Below the pieces are notes generated by a model that searched no databases, was not told the origin of the DNA, and saw nothing but the letters and a program-made list of their open reading frames with translations. The position numbers and the translations under genes are program-made. Shown here one piece after another: positions 34,680-43,530 of a stretch of DNA of 64,000 nt (positions within the stretch are counted from its first letter, which is position 1; every line of letters starts with the position of its first letter). This stretch comes from Alphaproteobacteria bacterium. GTDB taxonomy: Bacteria; Pseudomonadota; Alphaproteobacteria; JAVJVX01. The DNA lies in NCBI GenBank assembly GCA_040220875.1, contig JAVJVX010000009.1, forward strand, positions 124,001-188,000. The letters run 5' to 3'.

Positions 34680-35345
34680 TTGTCCGGCAAAACCACCTTC
34701 CTGACCGATCGCCTGTACGACTGGTACCGGGCAAACACCATCCGCGAAGCTGACAGCCTGCGGGCTCTTCGGGAGAGGACCGACGACATCGAGTATTCCA
34801 TGATGCAGATTTCCCCGGAACAGGGCCAGTTCATGGGGCTTCTGATGGAAATCACGGGAGCCCGGAATACGATCGAAGTCGGGACCTATACGGGTTACAG
34901 CGCGCTTGCGGTTGCGCTTGCCCTGCCGGAAGACGGCAAGGTAATCGCTTGCGATATTTCCGAGACCTATACCGCAGTTGCCAGGGAGTACTGGGAGAAA
35001 GCCGGGGTTGCTCACAAGATCGACCTCGTGCTCGGTCCCGCCATTGCGAGCCTGGAAAAACTTCTCGCTGACGGGCGGGCCGGAGATTTTGATTTTGTTT
35101 TCATCGATGCGAACAAGGACGATTACGACAGGTATTATGAACTGGCGCTAAAACTCCTTCACCCCGGTGGGCTGGTGGCTATCGACAACACTCTCTGGGG
35201 AGGAGATGTCGCCAACCCCGAAAATCAGAAAGACTCGACCCAGGCGATCCGCGCCCTCGACCGAAAAATCCGGGAGGATGAACGCGTGAGCATGTCCCTC
35301 CTTCCCATTGGCGACGGCCTGCTTCTTGCCCGGACTCGGGGGTAG
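34680..35345 (+). CDS. Class I SAM-dependent O-methyltransferase (caffeoyl-CoA type)
   Basis: A 221-residue protein of Methyltransf_3/CCoAOMT type. MQISPEQGQFMGLLMEITGA leads to the SAM loop EVGTYTGYSALAVALALPED; FIDANKDDYDRYYELALKLL provides the metal-site Asp and Asn; GGLVAIDNTLWGG is also characteristic. The start is TTG at 34680 after GAGGGA. Family members methylate catechol-like hydroxyls with a divalent cation. The physiological substrate is unknown. Confidence 0.92.
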   Translation: MSGKTTFLTDRLYDWYRANTIREADSLRALRERTDDIEYSMMQISPEQGQFMGLLMEITGARNTIEVGTYTGYSALAVALALPEDGKVIACDISETYTAVAREYWEKAGVAHKIDLVLGPAIASLEKLLADGRAGDFDFVFIDANKDDYDRYYELALKLLHPGGLVAIDNTLWGGDVANPENQKDSTQAIRALDRKIREDERVSMSLLPIGDGLLLARTRG

Positions 35346-35452
35346 TCGATTTTTTTTGGCGGAAATCCGCGATATTTTTAACATCTTCTTAAATGTTTCC
35401 CGGCCAAGCTTCAGATGGAGCCAGGAAGGCTCCGTCCTTAGGGAGACTTGGC

Positions 35453-35806
35453 ATGAAGCCCGCGAATCTTCTCATTTTTGTTGGCCTGAGCCTGGCGCTC
35501 TCGCCCTTCAAACTTTCCGCCGCCGAAACCGAATGCGGCCCCCGGGAAACCGTCCTTGAGGGGCTTGCCGCCGGATACGACGAAGCCCCGGTTGCCGCCG
35601 GTCTCGCCGAAAACGGCATGCTTGTCGAAGTTCTGACAGCTACGGACGGAACGACCTGGACAATCATCGCGAGCAGCACCGACGGCACCGCCTGTCTGGT
35701 CGCCTCGGGACAGAGCTGGCAGGCAAAGCAGCTCCCCGCCGGAGACATGGGGGCGGCGGCACGCGGCTACCGCATCCCGGCACCGGCAACCGAACTGGAC
35801 GGTTAG
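35453..35806 (+). CDS. Small periplasmic protein of unknown function
   Basis: A 117-residue exported protein. The signal peptide MKPANLLIFVGLSLALSPFK ends near SAA (about residue 24). The mature part has two cysteines and a conserved-looking LVEVLTATDGTTWTII followed by DGTACLVASGQSWQAK, a pattern found in many small alphaproteobacterial secreted proteins without assigned role. The ATG at 35453 follows GGGAGACTTGGC. The stop overlaps the end of the convergent DUF192 gene by 4 bp. Confidence 0.8.
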   Translation: MKPANLLIFVGLSLALSPFKLSAAETECGPRETVLEGLAAGYDEAPVAAGLAENGMLVEVLTATDGTTWTIIASSTDGTACLVASGQSWQAKQLPAGDMGAAARGYRIPAPATELDG

Positions 35807-36285
35807 GGCAAGGCCCCACAGGAAAATTCGCGGAAGTGGACACAGTCCCCTGGCGCCAGGCCACGCCGGGCGGCCTCGCCCCCCCGTATTTCGAGGACCG
35901 CGCGCACCGGACCGGGCGACGCGATGAGATCGGTCGAGTTGGGCGTCGTCCGATCAACGATGGCGGCAATCCGTCCGCTGGCGTCGATGAAGATCATATC
36001 CAGGGACAGCGGCGTGTTCTTCATCCACATGGCCACACGCCGATTGTGCGCGAGAAGAAAAATCATGCCCTTGTCGGATGCCAGGGTCGTCCGATACATC
36101 AGGCCCTGCGCGCGGGCTTTTTCATTATCCGCGATTTCGACCTCGAACCGATGTTCCCCGCCGGCACCCCGGATCACCAACTCTTCAGTTCCGGATGATG
36201 CAACGGCAACGCCGGCCCCCGCACAGAGGGCGCTGCTCAGGCCGACAAGGACCACGAAAATTCGGCGAACTCGCGCCCGCATCAT
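35803..36285 (-). CDS. DUF192 family exported protein
   Basis: A 160-residue protein with a signal peptide (about 1-29, ending AVASS) and one DUF192 domain: EIADNEKARAQGLMYRTTL, FLLAHNRRVAMWMKNTPLSL, DMIFIDASGRI and the terminal RGLAPGDCV. The MWMKNTPLSLDMIFID stretch is the family signature. Function unknown. It overlaps the upstream deacetylase gene by 4 bp (ATGA coupling) and the convergent periplasmic protein gene by 4 bp. Confidence 0.93.
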   Translation of the reverse strand: MMRARVRRIFVVLVGLSSALCAGAGVAVASSGTEELVIRGAGGEHRFEVEIADNEKARAQGLMYRTTLASDKGMIFLLAHNRRVAMWMKNTPLSLDMIFIDASGRIAAIVDRTTPNSTDLIASPGPVRAVLEIRGGEAARRGLAPGDCVHFREFSCGALP

Positions 36286-37388
36286 GCAGCGACCGGCCCG
36301 GCCAGCATTTTTACCTCGTCACGCACGTGTCCCGGGCGAGGCTGGTCCATCAGCGTTGTAAACCACGCCTCCGGGGGGTCTTTGGCGAGGCGGTGCGACC
36401 AAGAAATGGCCCGCAGACGCCTTTCGGCCCCTTCAGGCAGGCGCTCGGGGATGGCCGAGCCGCTCAGCGTCGCCCAGATACCCGCCCAGCAACGGCCGAC
36501 CGACCAGGGATTATATCCGCCCCCTCCGACAACGAGCGTGCGGGGCGCCAGATCGGCGAGGACCGCAACGGTCTCCCATAACGCGCGATTGGACAGGGCC
36601 AGCCGCGACAAAGGGTCTTCCAGAAGGCCATCCGCGCCCCCCTGGATGAAGACGATTTCGGGCTCGAAATCTTGCGCCAACGGCAGGATTGCTTCGCTCA
36701 TCAGATAGCCCAATTCGCTGTCGTTGAAGCCCCGGGGGACAGGAAAATTCCAGGCCGAGCCCCCGGCCCTGTCTTCCTTGCGCCCGGTGAAAGGCCATCT
36801 CCGCGCCTCATGGACGGAAATCATCCGGACCCGCTGGTCCCCCGCGAAGCGGTCCTCGACCCCGTCCGGGTGGTGCGCGTCCAGATCGACATAAAGCACG
36901 CGGCTGAACCCGTTCGCGAGGAACCGGCAGATACCCAACACCGGATCGTTAAGGTAGCAAAAGCCGCTCGCCCGGTCGACGCGGCCATGGTGCGTGCCGC
37001 CGGCCGGATGATAGACGATGCCCGGCGCCGCCAGCAGTTCCGCCGCGAGGAGAGTCCCGCCCGCGGCCGTAGCCGGCCGCGTGAAACATTCCGAGTAAAT
37101 CGGATTTTCGATCCCGCCCAAGTTGAAGCGCAAAGACAACTCGCGCGGGAGGACGCCCGTCTCCTCGGCCTGGACAAGGGCCGCGATATAGGCGGGGTCG
37201 TGGAACGCGTGCAACTCGTCCGGAGTGGCGCAAGGACTGTCCAGGTAGGAGCCCGGCAAATCCAGCCAGTTCAGCTCCCGGCACAGGTCTATTGTCGTCG
37301 AGACCCGGGGGATGTTGAGCGGGTGCCGGCTGCCGTGTCGGAGCGGCCGGAAGATCTCGCTCCCGATGAAATAGCATGGTCGTGTCAT
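36282..37388 (-). CDS. Histone deacetylase/AcuC family deacetylase
   Basis: A 368-residue zinc deacetylase-fold protein. The family motifs are GGTHHGRVDRASGFCYLNDP (His pair and substrate channel), YVDLDAHHPDGVEDRF (zinc Asp and His), FIQGGADGLLEDPLSRLALS (second zinc Asp) and VVGGGGYNPWSVGRCWAG. All ligand positions appear intact. Bacterial members deacetylate acetyl-CoA synthetase (AcuC), acetylpolyamines or other acetylamides. The substrate cannot be decided here. Translationally coupled to the following DUF192 gene. Confidence 0.94.
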   Translation of the reverse strand: MTRPCYFIGSEIFRPLRHGSRHPLNIPRVSTTIDLCRELNWLDLPGSYLDSPCATPDELHAFHDPAYIAALVQAEETGVLPRELSLRFNLGGIENPIYSECFTRPATAAGGTLLAAELLAAPGIVYHPAGGTHHGRVDRASGFCYLNDPVLGICRFLANGFSRVLYVDLDAHHPDGVEDRFAGDQRVRMISVHEARRWPFTGRKEDRAGGSAWNFPVPRGFNDSELGYLMSEAILPLAQDFEPEIVFIQGGADGLLEDPLSRLALSNRALWETVAVLADLAPRTLVVGGGGYNPWSVGRCWAGIWATLSGSAIPERLPEGAERRLRAISWSHRLAKDPPEAWFTTLMDQPRPGHVRDEVKMLAGPVAA

Positions 37389-37536
37389 CGCCAGGGTGAA
37401 AGACTAGGTGGGGAGCCCTGAAGCGTCAATCCGGACGACGCCCGACAACCGCCAGTGCCGTGCCGGAATTGAGGTTTGCCTTCCCCGCGCCCTCCAATTA
37501 GGCTCAGCACCAGAACCCAGGGCTTCGAGGAAGAAA

Positions 37537-38367
37537 ATGCCATTCAAGACCATACTGGTGCACGTGGCCTCCGACGATGCGTGTATCGAGCGCGTAAAGC
37601 TGGCCGCCGGCATTGCCGAGAAATTCGGGGCCCACGTGGTGGCCCTCTACATCACCTCTCCCGTTCACATGCCCGCGGGGATTTCGGGCCGGGGCGCCTC
37701 CCATGCCTTCCTGGCGGAAGCGACCGAAATCGCGCGTGAAAAAGGTGCCGCGCTGGAGAAGGAGATCATCGATCGGCTCGGCTCCCTTGGCGTAAAATCA
37801 TGGGAATGGAAGATCGAGGAAGGCGATCACCTCGAAACCCTCACCCATTATGCCAACCTCGCCGATCTGGCCATTGTGGCCCAGTCGGAGCCGCACACGC
37901 TCGAGGACAAGGTCGTGATGCAGATTCCCGACCATCTCGGTCTTCATGCCCCCTGCCCAGTCCTGGTCTTCCCGCTCCACGAAACGGCGCCACCCGGAAT
38001 CGGAAAGAGGATTCTTGTCGCCTGGAAAGACAAGCGCGAGGCGACGCGCGCGGTCCGGGAGGCGCTGCCCTTCTTGAAGTCAGCGGAAGAAGTCATCCTG
38101 TTTGCCCCGGTTACCTCGAACGAAAAATTCGAGACCGGGCGGGATATCTCGACCTTCCTCGCACGCCACGGGGTGAATTGCAGCGCCCGTACGTCATCCG
38201 ATGATCGTGACGCGGGCCCGGCTATCCTGAGCCTCGCCGAGGCGGAGAATTGCGACATGGTGGTCATGGGCGCCTTCGGCCATTCGAGGTGGCGCGAAAT
38301 GGTTCTGGGCGGCGCCACCCGCCATATCCTTCAGCACATGGCGGTCCCGGTCTTCATGACTCATTAG
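37537..38367 (+). CDS. Tandem-domain universal stress protein (UspA type)
   Basis: A 276-residue protein with two Usp domains. It begins MPFKTILVHVASDDACIERV, and the second domain ends with an intact ATP-binding loop, VMGAFGHSRWREMVLGGAT (G-2x-G-9x-G followed by a small residue). The ATG at 37537 follows GAGGAAGAAA. It is separate from, and only distantly similar to, the usp gene near 34 kb. It is convergent with the antiporter gene. Confidence 0.93.
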   Translation: MPFKTILVHVASDDACIERVKLAAGIAEKFGAHVVALYITSPVHMPAGISGRGASHAFLAEATEIAREKGAALEKEIIDRLGSLGVKSWEWKIEEGDHLETLTHYANLADLAIVAQSEPHTLEDKVVMQIPDHLGLHAPCPVLVFPLHETAPPGIGKRILVAWKDKREATRAVREALPFLKSAEEVILFAPVTSNEKFETGRDISTFLARHGVNCSARTSSDDRDAGPAILSLAEAENCDMVVMGAFGHSRWREMVLGGATRHILQHMAVPVFMTH

Positions 38368-38387
38368 CCCTGCCAGCCGGGCCTACC

Positions 38388-39875
38388 TCAGAAGAACAAG
38401 AAGGTGACGACGGCGAAAATCGGCAGAAGGAAGAGCGCCGACCACCCCATAAACCCGAAAAAGCTTGGCATCTTGATGCCACGTTCCTCGGCGATCGAAC
38501 GCACCATGAAATTCGGCGCATTGCCGATATAGGTGTTCGCTCCCATAAAGACGGCGCCGGCCGAGATCGCCAGAAGCGTGGTGGCCAGAGGCCCCATCAG
38601 GGTCGCCGCGTCACCACCGGCGGTGTTGAAGAACACCAGATATGTCGGCGCGTTGTCGAGGAAGCTGGAGAGCACTCCCGTCAGCCAGAAATAGGCGGCA
38701 TTGTTCGGCTCGCCCCCCGGCCCCGACACCATCGAGACCACCGGTTCCAGCGCCCCTGATGTGCCCGCCCGCAGAATGGCGATGGCTGGAATGATCGTGA
38801 GAAAAATACCCGCAAAGAGCTTGCCGACCTCAACGATCGGAAACCAGCTGAACCCGTTAGCCTTGCGACTTTGCGCGCTGGTGAACGACCAGGACAGGAA
38901 TGCGAGGAACAGCAGCAGCAGGTCCCGGGCGATGTTCTGCAGCTCGACATTGACGTGGTAGACGGTAAACGAGATTCCCGGCTTCCAGATCCCGCTCAGC
39001 AGAACGGCGCCAACCACGCCTGCCAGCAGAATGATGTTCTGCGCGCCCTCCAGCCCGAGGGGCTCATCCGTATCCACGGACTGTTGTTTCGCTTCCTTGC
39101 GGAAATAATAGCTGTCCAGAACATAGAAAATTGCCAGAAGACTGGCGGCGACCAGCAGCATCGGCAGCAGCATGTGGCTCGTCGGCCAGAAGAAGTCCAC
39201 CCCCTTGAGGAAACCCAGGAAGAGTGGCGGATCGCCAAGGGGCGTCAGCGACCCCCCGATATTGGCGACCAGGAAAATGAAGAACACGAAAACATGCACA
39301 TTGTGCTCGCGCCAGGCATTGGCCTTGATCATCGGCCGGATCAGGAGCATTGCGGCGCCGGTCGTCCCCATCCAGCTGGCGATCGCTGTACCCACCCCCA
39401 GGAGCCCGGTATTGACGACGGGTGTCGCTCGCAATGCCCCTTTGAGACGGATTCCTCCGGCGACTGTAAACAGGGCGAAAAGCAGAATGATGAAAGGGAT
39501 ATATTCGAGGAACAGCGTGTGCAGCACCTCGTAGAGAGCCAGTTCGAAGCCGTAAATGATCGTGAAGGGGCCGATAAAGGCGAGGGCCCAGGCGCCGGAA
39601 ATCTTACCGAAATGGTTGTGCCAGAGCGTCGGAGCGAGCAGCGGCAGGATCGCGATTGACAAAAGGATGCCGACGAACGGCACGATCCAGATCAGCCCCA
39701 GTTCTCCGCCATCGAGATGAGGGGCCCCGGCCGTGGCGGCCCAGGCCGCGGCATCGGGGACCAGCAAGCCACCCCCCAGCAACATCGTCGCAATCACCGC
39801 CCTGAGGGCTCCGCAGTCCCGCCGCGAGGCAGTCCTGGAAAGACGGGCCGCGCCATCAATACGCTCTGTCGTCAT
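38388..39875 (-). CDS. NhaD-like sodium:proton antiporter (ion transporter superfamily)
   Basis: A 495-residue inner-membrane protein with about 12 hydrophobic segments and a predicted N-terminal signal or leader helix (about 25-48). Segments such as ASWMGTTGAAMLLIRPMI and FLVANIGGSLTPLGDPPLFL match the conserved hairpins of the ArsB/NhaD ion-transporter superfamily; the C-terminal repeat has VLSSFLDNAPTYLVFFN and MGANTYIGNAPNFMVRSIAE. Probably exchanges Na+ or another ion for protons; an organic-anion carrier is an alternative. A 23-bp duplication places a second ATG and an eight-codon leader frame just upstream. Confidence 0.88.
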   Translation of the reverse strand: MTTERIDGAARLSRTASRRDCGALRAVIATMLLGGGLLVPDAAAWAATAGAPHLDGGELGLIWIVPFVGILLSIAILPLLAPTLWHNHFGKISGAWALAFIGPFTIIYGFELALYEVLHTLFLEYIPFIILLFALFTVAGGIRLKGALRATPVVNTGLLGVGTAIASWMGTTGAAMLLIRPMIKANAWREHNVHVFVFFIFLVANIGGSLTPLGDPPLFLGFLKGVDFFWPTSHMLLPMLLVAASLLAIFYVLDSYYFRKEAKQQSVDTDEPLGLEGAQNIILLAGVVGAVLLSGIWKPGISFTVYHVNVELQNIARDLLLLFLAFLSWSFTSAQSRKANGFSWFPIVEVGKLFAGIFLTIIPAIAILRAGTSGALEPVVSMVSGPGGEPNNAAYFWLTGVLSSFLDNAPTYLVFFNTAGGDAATLMGPLATTLLAISAGAVFMGANTYIGNAPNFMVRSIAEERGIKMPSFFGFMGWSALFLLPIFAVVTFLFF

Positions 39876-39906
39876 CGTGCTGTACGCTCTGTCGTCATTG
39901 TGCTGT
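39861..39906. repeat. Tandem duplication, 23-bp unit, spanning the antiporter start codon
   Basis: ACGCTCTGTCGTCATCGTGCTGT (39861-39883) is followed directly by the same sequence with one C-to-T change (39884-39906), given here as the 23-bp unit on the plus strand split at ACGCTCTGTCGTCAT / CGTGCTGT. Both copies contain the antiporter ATG on the minus strand. Confidence 0.93.
39872..39898 (-). CDS. Eight-codon upstream reading frame overlapping the antiporter start
   Basis: An ATG at 39898 opens MTTERTAR and a TGA whose bases overlap the antiporter ATG (ATGA). It was created by the 23-bp tandem duplication that copied the antiporter's first codons. No good ribosome-binding sequence precedes it, so translation is uncertain; if used it would couple to or dampen antiporter translation. 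Confidence 0.35.
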   Translation of the reverse strand: MTTERTAR

Positions 39907-40035
39907 CAATCACTCGCCTGAATCCGCGATCTTACGGCGCGTGAGTATGCCCGACGGGCCTCCCAAGGCCAAGCCTTGCCGGCCCTCCCCGCCGTCGTCC
40001 GCCCCGCCCGAGTCGCGAGCCAAGAAAACAAGAAA

Positions 40036-40058
40036 AAACGGGCCGAATCGGCCCGTTT
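40036..40058 (-). terminator. Rho-independent terminator after the aldehyde dehydrogenase gene
   Basis: AAACGGGCCG, loop AAT, CGGCCCGTTT: a 10-bp perfect stem. On the minus strand the stem runs into TTTTTTC, 32 bp after the aldehyde dehydrogenase stop. Confidence 0.9.
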
Positions 40059-40089
40059 CTCCTGCTCGGCAGCAGCCCCGCAATTCGGT

Positions 40090-41592
40090 CTAGAGTTTTA
40101 CCGTGACGGCCTTGGTCTCGGTGTAGGAATTCAGGGCCTCGTGGCCCATTTCCCGGCCCCAGCCCGATTGCTTGTAGCCGCCAAAGGGCATCGCGGCGTC
40201 GAACACGTTATGGCAATTTACCCAGACCGTGCCTGACTTTATGCGGTGGGCCAGCTTGTGGGCCATGGACAGATCCTTCGTCCAGATACTGGCCGCCAGC
40301 CCGTAGATCGTGTCGTTTGCCTGCTTTGCGAGGCGATCAAGATCGTCGTCATCGAATGGCTCCGCGCAAAGCACCGGGCCGAAAATCTCTTCGCGCACGA
40401 CCTTCATGTCCGGCTTTGTGTTCGTCAGAACTGTTGGTTCGACGAAGTAGCCGGCATCGCCCTTTTTGGCGCCGCCGGAAAGCGCCCGGGCGCCTTCACT
40501 GAGACCGGATTCGATATAGCCGGTCACACGTGCCAGTTGTTCCTCGGAAACCAGCGGACCCATCTGGGTCGCCGGATCGAGCCCGGGACCGACCTTGATA
40601 CCCTTGGCGTGTTCCGCCACCCCCTCGACAATCTTGTCGAATACGTGCTTGTGCGCGTAAAGCCGGGAGCCGGCACAGCAGGTCTGTCCCTGGTTGAAGA
40701 AAATTCCCATGGAGGCCCCGGCTATGGCCTGCTCGATATCGGCATCCGGCAAGATGATCGTGGGCGATTTGCCGCCCAGCTCGAGCGTGACTTTCTTGAG
40801 GTTGGTGTCTCCGGCCGCCTTGGCGATCAGCCGGCCCACCTCCGTAGAGCCGGTGAATGCCACCTTGTCCACATCGGGGTGTGCCGCCAGCGCGGCACCC
40901 GCCGTCTCGCCGTAGCCGGTCACGACATTGACGACTCCTTCCGGAAATCCGACTTCCCCGATGAGTTCGCCCAGCCGCAAGGCGCTCAGGGGTGTCTGTT
41001 CCGCGACCTTGAGCACAATGGTGCAGCCCGCCGCGAGGGCGGGACCAAGTTTCCACGACGCCATGAGAAGCGGGAAGTTCCAGGGAATGATCTGTCCCGC
41101 CACGCCGACCGGTTCGCGCCGCGTATAGGCCAGGAATTCGCCCGGCATGGAGAGGGACTTCGTGTTGCCCTCGATCTTGGTCGCCCATCCCGCCATATAG
41201 CGGAAAAGATCGGCCGAAAGCGGCACGTCTGCGGCGCGGGCCACGGAAACCGGCTTGCCATTATCAAGGGATTCGAGCTCGGCCAGTTCATCGAGATGTG
41301 CCTCGATGGCGTCGGCAAGTTTGCCCAGCAACCGTCCACGCTGCGACGGGGACATGGTATGCCAGGGGCCGCTCTCGAAAGCCTTGCGCGCAGCACTGAC
41401 AGCGCGATCGATGTCCTCCTTGTCGGCTGCCGGCACATTGGCCATGATCTGGCCCGTCGCTGGATTATAAACCGGCAGGGTTTCTCCCGAGGCTGCGTCC
41501 ACCCATTTGCCGCCGATCAGCATCTGCCGTTTTGCCGACAGGAATTTCGAAACCGCGGCACTCATCTGATTTTCGGTTACGCTGACATCCAT
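40090..41592 (-). CDS. NAD(P)-dependent aldehyde dehydrogenase
   Basis: A 500-residue ALDH superfamily enzyme. The catalytic Cys is in FFNQGQTCCAGSRLY and the general-base Glu in KVTLELGGKSPTIIL. The cofactor-binding elements are PWNFPLLMASWKLGPALAAG and FTGSTEVG. The TCCAGSR context and length resemble betaine/phenylacetaldehyde/class 1-2 ALDHs. The aldehyde is unknown; no adjacent dehydrogenase or transporter suggests one. A clean terminator follows. Confidence 0.94.
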   Translation of the reverse strand: MDVSVTENQMSAAVSKFLSAKRQMLIGGKWVDAASGETLPVYNPATGQIMANVPAADKEDIDRAVSAARKAFESGPWHTMSPSQRGRLLGKLADAIEAHLDELAELESLDNGKPVSVARAADVPLSADLFRYMAGWATKIEGNTKSLSMPGEFLAYTRREPVGVAGQIIPWNFPLLMASWKLGPALAAGCTIVLKVAEQTPLSALRLGELIGEVGFPEGVVNVVTGYGETAGAALAAHPDVDKVAFTGSTEVGRLIAKAAGDTNLKKVTLELGGKSPTIILPDADIEQAIAGASMGIFFNQGQTCCAGSRLYAHKHVFDKIVEGVAEHAKGIKVGPGLDPATQMGPLVSEEQLARVTGYIESGLSEGARALSGGAKKGDAGYFVEPTVLTNTKPDMKVVREEIFGPVLCAEPFDDDDLDRLAKQANDTIYGLAASIWTKDLSMAHKLAHRIKSGTVWVNCHNVFDAAMPFGGYKQSGWGREMGHEALNSYTETKAVTVKL

Positions 41593-41810
41593 CTGTCTGT
41601 TCCTCCCTTGCCCGCCCGTCCCGATATCAGGCAGGTCGTGGCCGTTAGCCTAGCGTTTTCAAAAGTCTACGCCGGCACCCGGCCAGCTTCAAGAAAGCCG
41701 TGCCGCAATTGCGGTTTTTCATCGATTTTCCGTGGCCGCCAAGCGGCAGGACAGGGTCCGGACGGGCCCCGCGATGCGGATCGCTCAGGCCCGGCAAAGG
41801 CGCTGTTTTA

Positions 41811-42344
41811 TTACCCCTTGCGGTCGAGCAACTCGCCCGGTGGAAGCGGGCGGGGACCCAGAATTTCAATCGCCCGGGTGTAACAGGCCAGCTTGACGGA
41901 CGCATCGTGGATCGGCTCCCCCCAGCCGGCATCGGCCGGAACAGCCTGGGCCGCGGCAGCGGGTCCGGCATCCTCTTCCCCGGTCCCGCCATAGGAGACC
42001 GGCTCCATCGATTCCGCCTCCTTGAAGAGGGATGTGACCTGATCCGATAACCTGTCCCTCATCTCCCGGGCATCCTCATCGGGCAGACCGGCAAAGCCGG
42101 ACAGGATCTTTTCCGGCAGCCATTTGCGGCTTTCCGGCTCCGGCACCCGGCGATCCGGCGGTCCGTCATCTCCATCCTGCGGCCCCTGATCACCCCCGCC
42201 CTTCTGCCGGCCGCGAATGGGGCCCGGTCCGACAACACCGTCAACCGCGCGAACCCGGTTACCAGGCCCGCCCGGCGCAACGGCACCCGTCGCGGCGGCA
42301 ACGCCGCTTCCGGCCCGGATAGTGTGACGGTCGGATACGTTCAA
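41811..42344 (-). CDS. Hypothetical protein with low-complexity N-terminus
   Basis: A 177-residue protein that I do not recognise. It starts at a TTG (MNVSDRHTIR) about 10 nt after GGGAGA; no ATG is available nearby. Residues 1-70 are Gly/Pro/Asp-rich. The C-terminal half has a helical segment (LPDEDAREMRDRLSDQVTSL) and a terminal KLACYTRAIEILGPRPLPPG that looks conserved. Real coding is supported by the promoter-like AT-rich DNA upstream, but the reading frame could be partly fortuitous. Confidence 0.55.
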   Translation of the reverse strand: MNVSDRHTIRAGSGVAAATGAVAPGGPGNRVRAVDGVVGPGPIRGRQKGGGDQGPQDGDDGPPDRRVPEPESRKWLPEKILSGFAGLPDEDAREMRDRLSDQVTSLFKEAESMEPVSYGGTGEEDAGPAAAAQAVPADAGWGEPIHDASVKLACYTRAIEILGPRPLPPGELLDRKG

Positions 42345-42356
42345 GACGGAGGTCTC

Positions 42357-42490
42357 CCTTCACCGTCAAGTAAAAGTTGTAATGCTTCAAAGATCAATAC
42401 TTAAATTGATATAATATTACTATATTTATAGTATACTTTTACTCAAAGTCGCGACAAATTTTGCTAAAGTTTTAGGTAATCATCCACCCC
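42357..42490. promoter_or_regulatory. AT-rich divergent control region with two inverted repeats
   Basis: A markedly AT-rich stretch in a GC-rich window. AGTAAAAGT (42369-42377) and ACTTTTACT (42435-42443) form a widely spaced inverted repeat that brackets TACTATA-TT-TATAGTA (42418-42433). It lies between the hypothetical gene at 42344 and the divergent EamA transporter gene at 42557. It probably holds promoters for both; no regulator gene is adjacent. Confidence 0.55.
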
Positions 42491-42556
42491 GCGATCCATG
42501 GTTGCGGGCCGGTCAGCTCCACCCTAAGGTGCGCCGCCGGCCCCAGGAGCCCAAGA

Positions 42557-43498
42557 TTGCCAAAGCCCCCCCATCCCACGCCTGAACGGGATTACGCCCC
42601 CTTTTTCTGGCTCCTTCTCCCACCCTTATTCTGGGCCAGTAACATCGTTGCCGGCCGGGCGGTCGTGGACACGGTCTCGCCATTCACCCTTACGCCCCTC
42701 CGCTGGCTTCTTGGGGCGTTTCTCCTCAGCCTGCTCTGCGGCCGCCAGCTCTGGCGTGAACGCTTTCTCGTCCGCGAGGAATGGCCGAAACTCATCCTCT
42801 ACAGCATCACGGCCATCATCGGCGTGAATATCCTGGCCTATTTCGCCGTCCTCCATACCGAAGCCGTCAATGCCGCCATCGTGAACGGCCTGTTGCCGAT
42901 CGTAATCATCCTGGCATCGTGGATTGGTCTCGGCGAACGCCTGACCCGACGCCAGACCCTGGGCGTGACAATCTCCTTTTTGGGGATTGTGGTGGTCGCG
43001 GCGCGCGGAAGTCTCGACGTACTGCTCGGGCTTCAGCTCAATCCGGGCGACCTCTTCATGCTGGCGGCCTTGACCATGTGGGGCACCTATTCGGTCGCCT
43101 ATCGCCGTTTCAAGACGCGTTTCTCGCCCCTTCCCTTCGCCACCATCATTGCCTTTCTGGGCGCGCTCCTCACGCTGCCCCTGATGGTGTGGGACATCGG
43201 CACCGGCGGCCGGCTGCCGGACACACCCCAGCTGATGGGGATTGTGGTTTATATCGCGCTTTTCCCATCCTGTGCCGCGCTTCTCATCTGGAACCGCGCC
43301 GTCGCGGCCGTGGGACCCAACACGGCCGGATATTTCACCAACCTGATCCCCGTTTACGGCTCGCTTCTCGCGGTGGGACTGCTGGGGGAGGCGTTTCACC
43401 CCTATCACATCGTCGGGATTTTCCTGATCTTTGTGGGAATTTATTTTGCTGTGGTGAGCGCCCGCACCGCCCCACCCGACGCGCGACGGATCGGCTAG
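42557..43498 (+). CDS. EamA/DMT-family transporter
   Basis: A 313-residue inner-membrane protein with ten predicted helices and two EamA repeats: FWASNIVAGRAVVDTVSPFT ... LRWLLGAFLLSLL in the first, and MWGTYSVAYRRFKTRFSPLP ... NLIPVYGSLLAVGLLGEAFH in the second. DMT members export amino acids or other small metabolites. The start is TTG at 42557, preceded by CAGGAG at good distance. Substrate unknown. Confidence 0.93.
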   Translation: MPKPPHPTPERDYAPFFWLLLPPLFWASNIVAGRAVVDTVSPFTLTPLRWLLGAFLLSLLCGRQLWRERFLVREEWPKLILYSITAIIGVNILAYFAVLHTEAVNAAIVNGLLPIVIILASWIGLGERLTRRQTLGVTISFLGIVVVAARGSLDVLLGLQLNPGDLFMLAALTMWGTYSVAYRRFKTRFSPLPFATIIAFLGALLTLPLMVWDIGTGGRLPDTPQLMGIVVYIALFPSCAALLIWNRAVAAVGPNTAGYFTNLIPVYGSLLAVGLLGEAFHPYHIVGIFLIFVGIYFAVVSARTAPPDARRIG

Positions 43499-43530
43499 AC
43501 GGCAGACAGACCGGCCGATCGACGGAGCGT

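Noticed and set aside
40246-41883. Plus-strand open frame of 545 codons
   Set aside because: Antisense of the aldehyde dehydrogenase gene.
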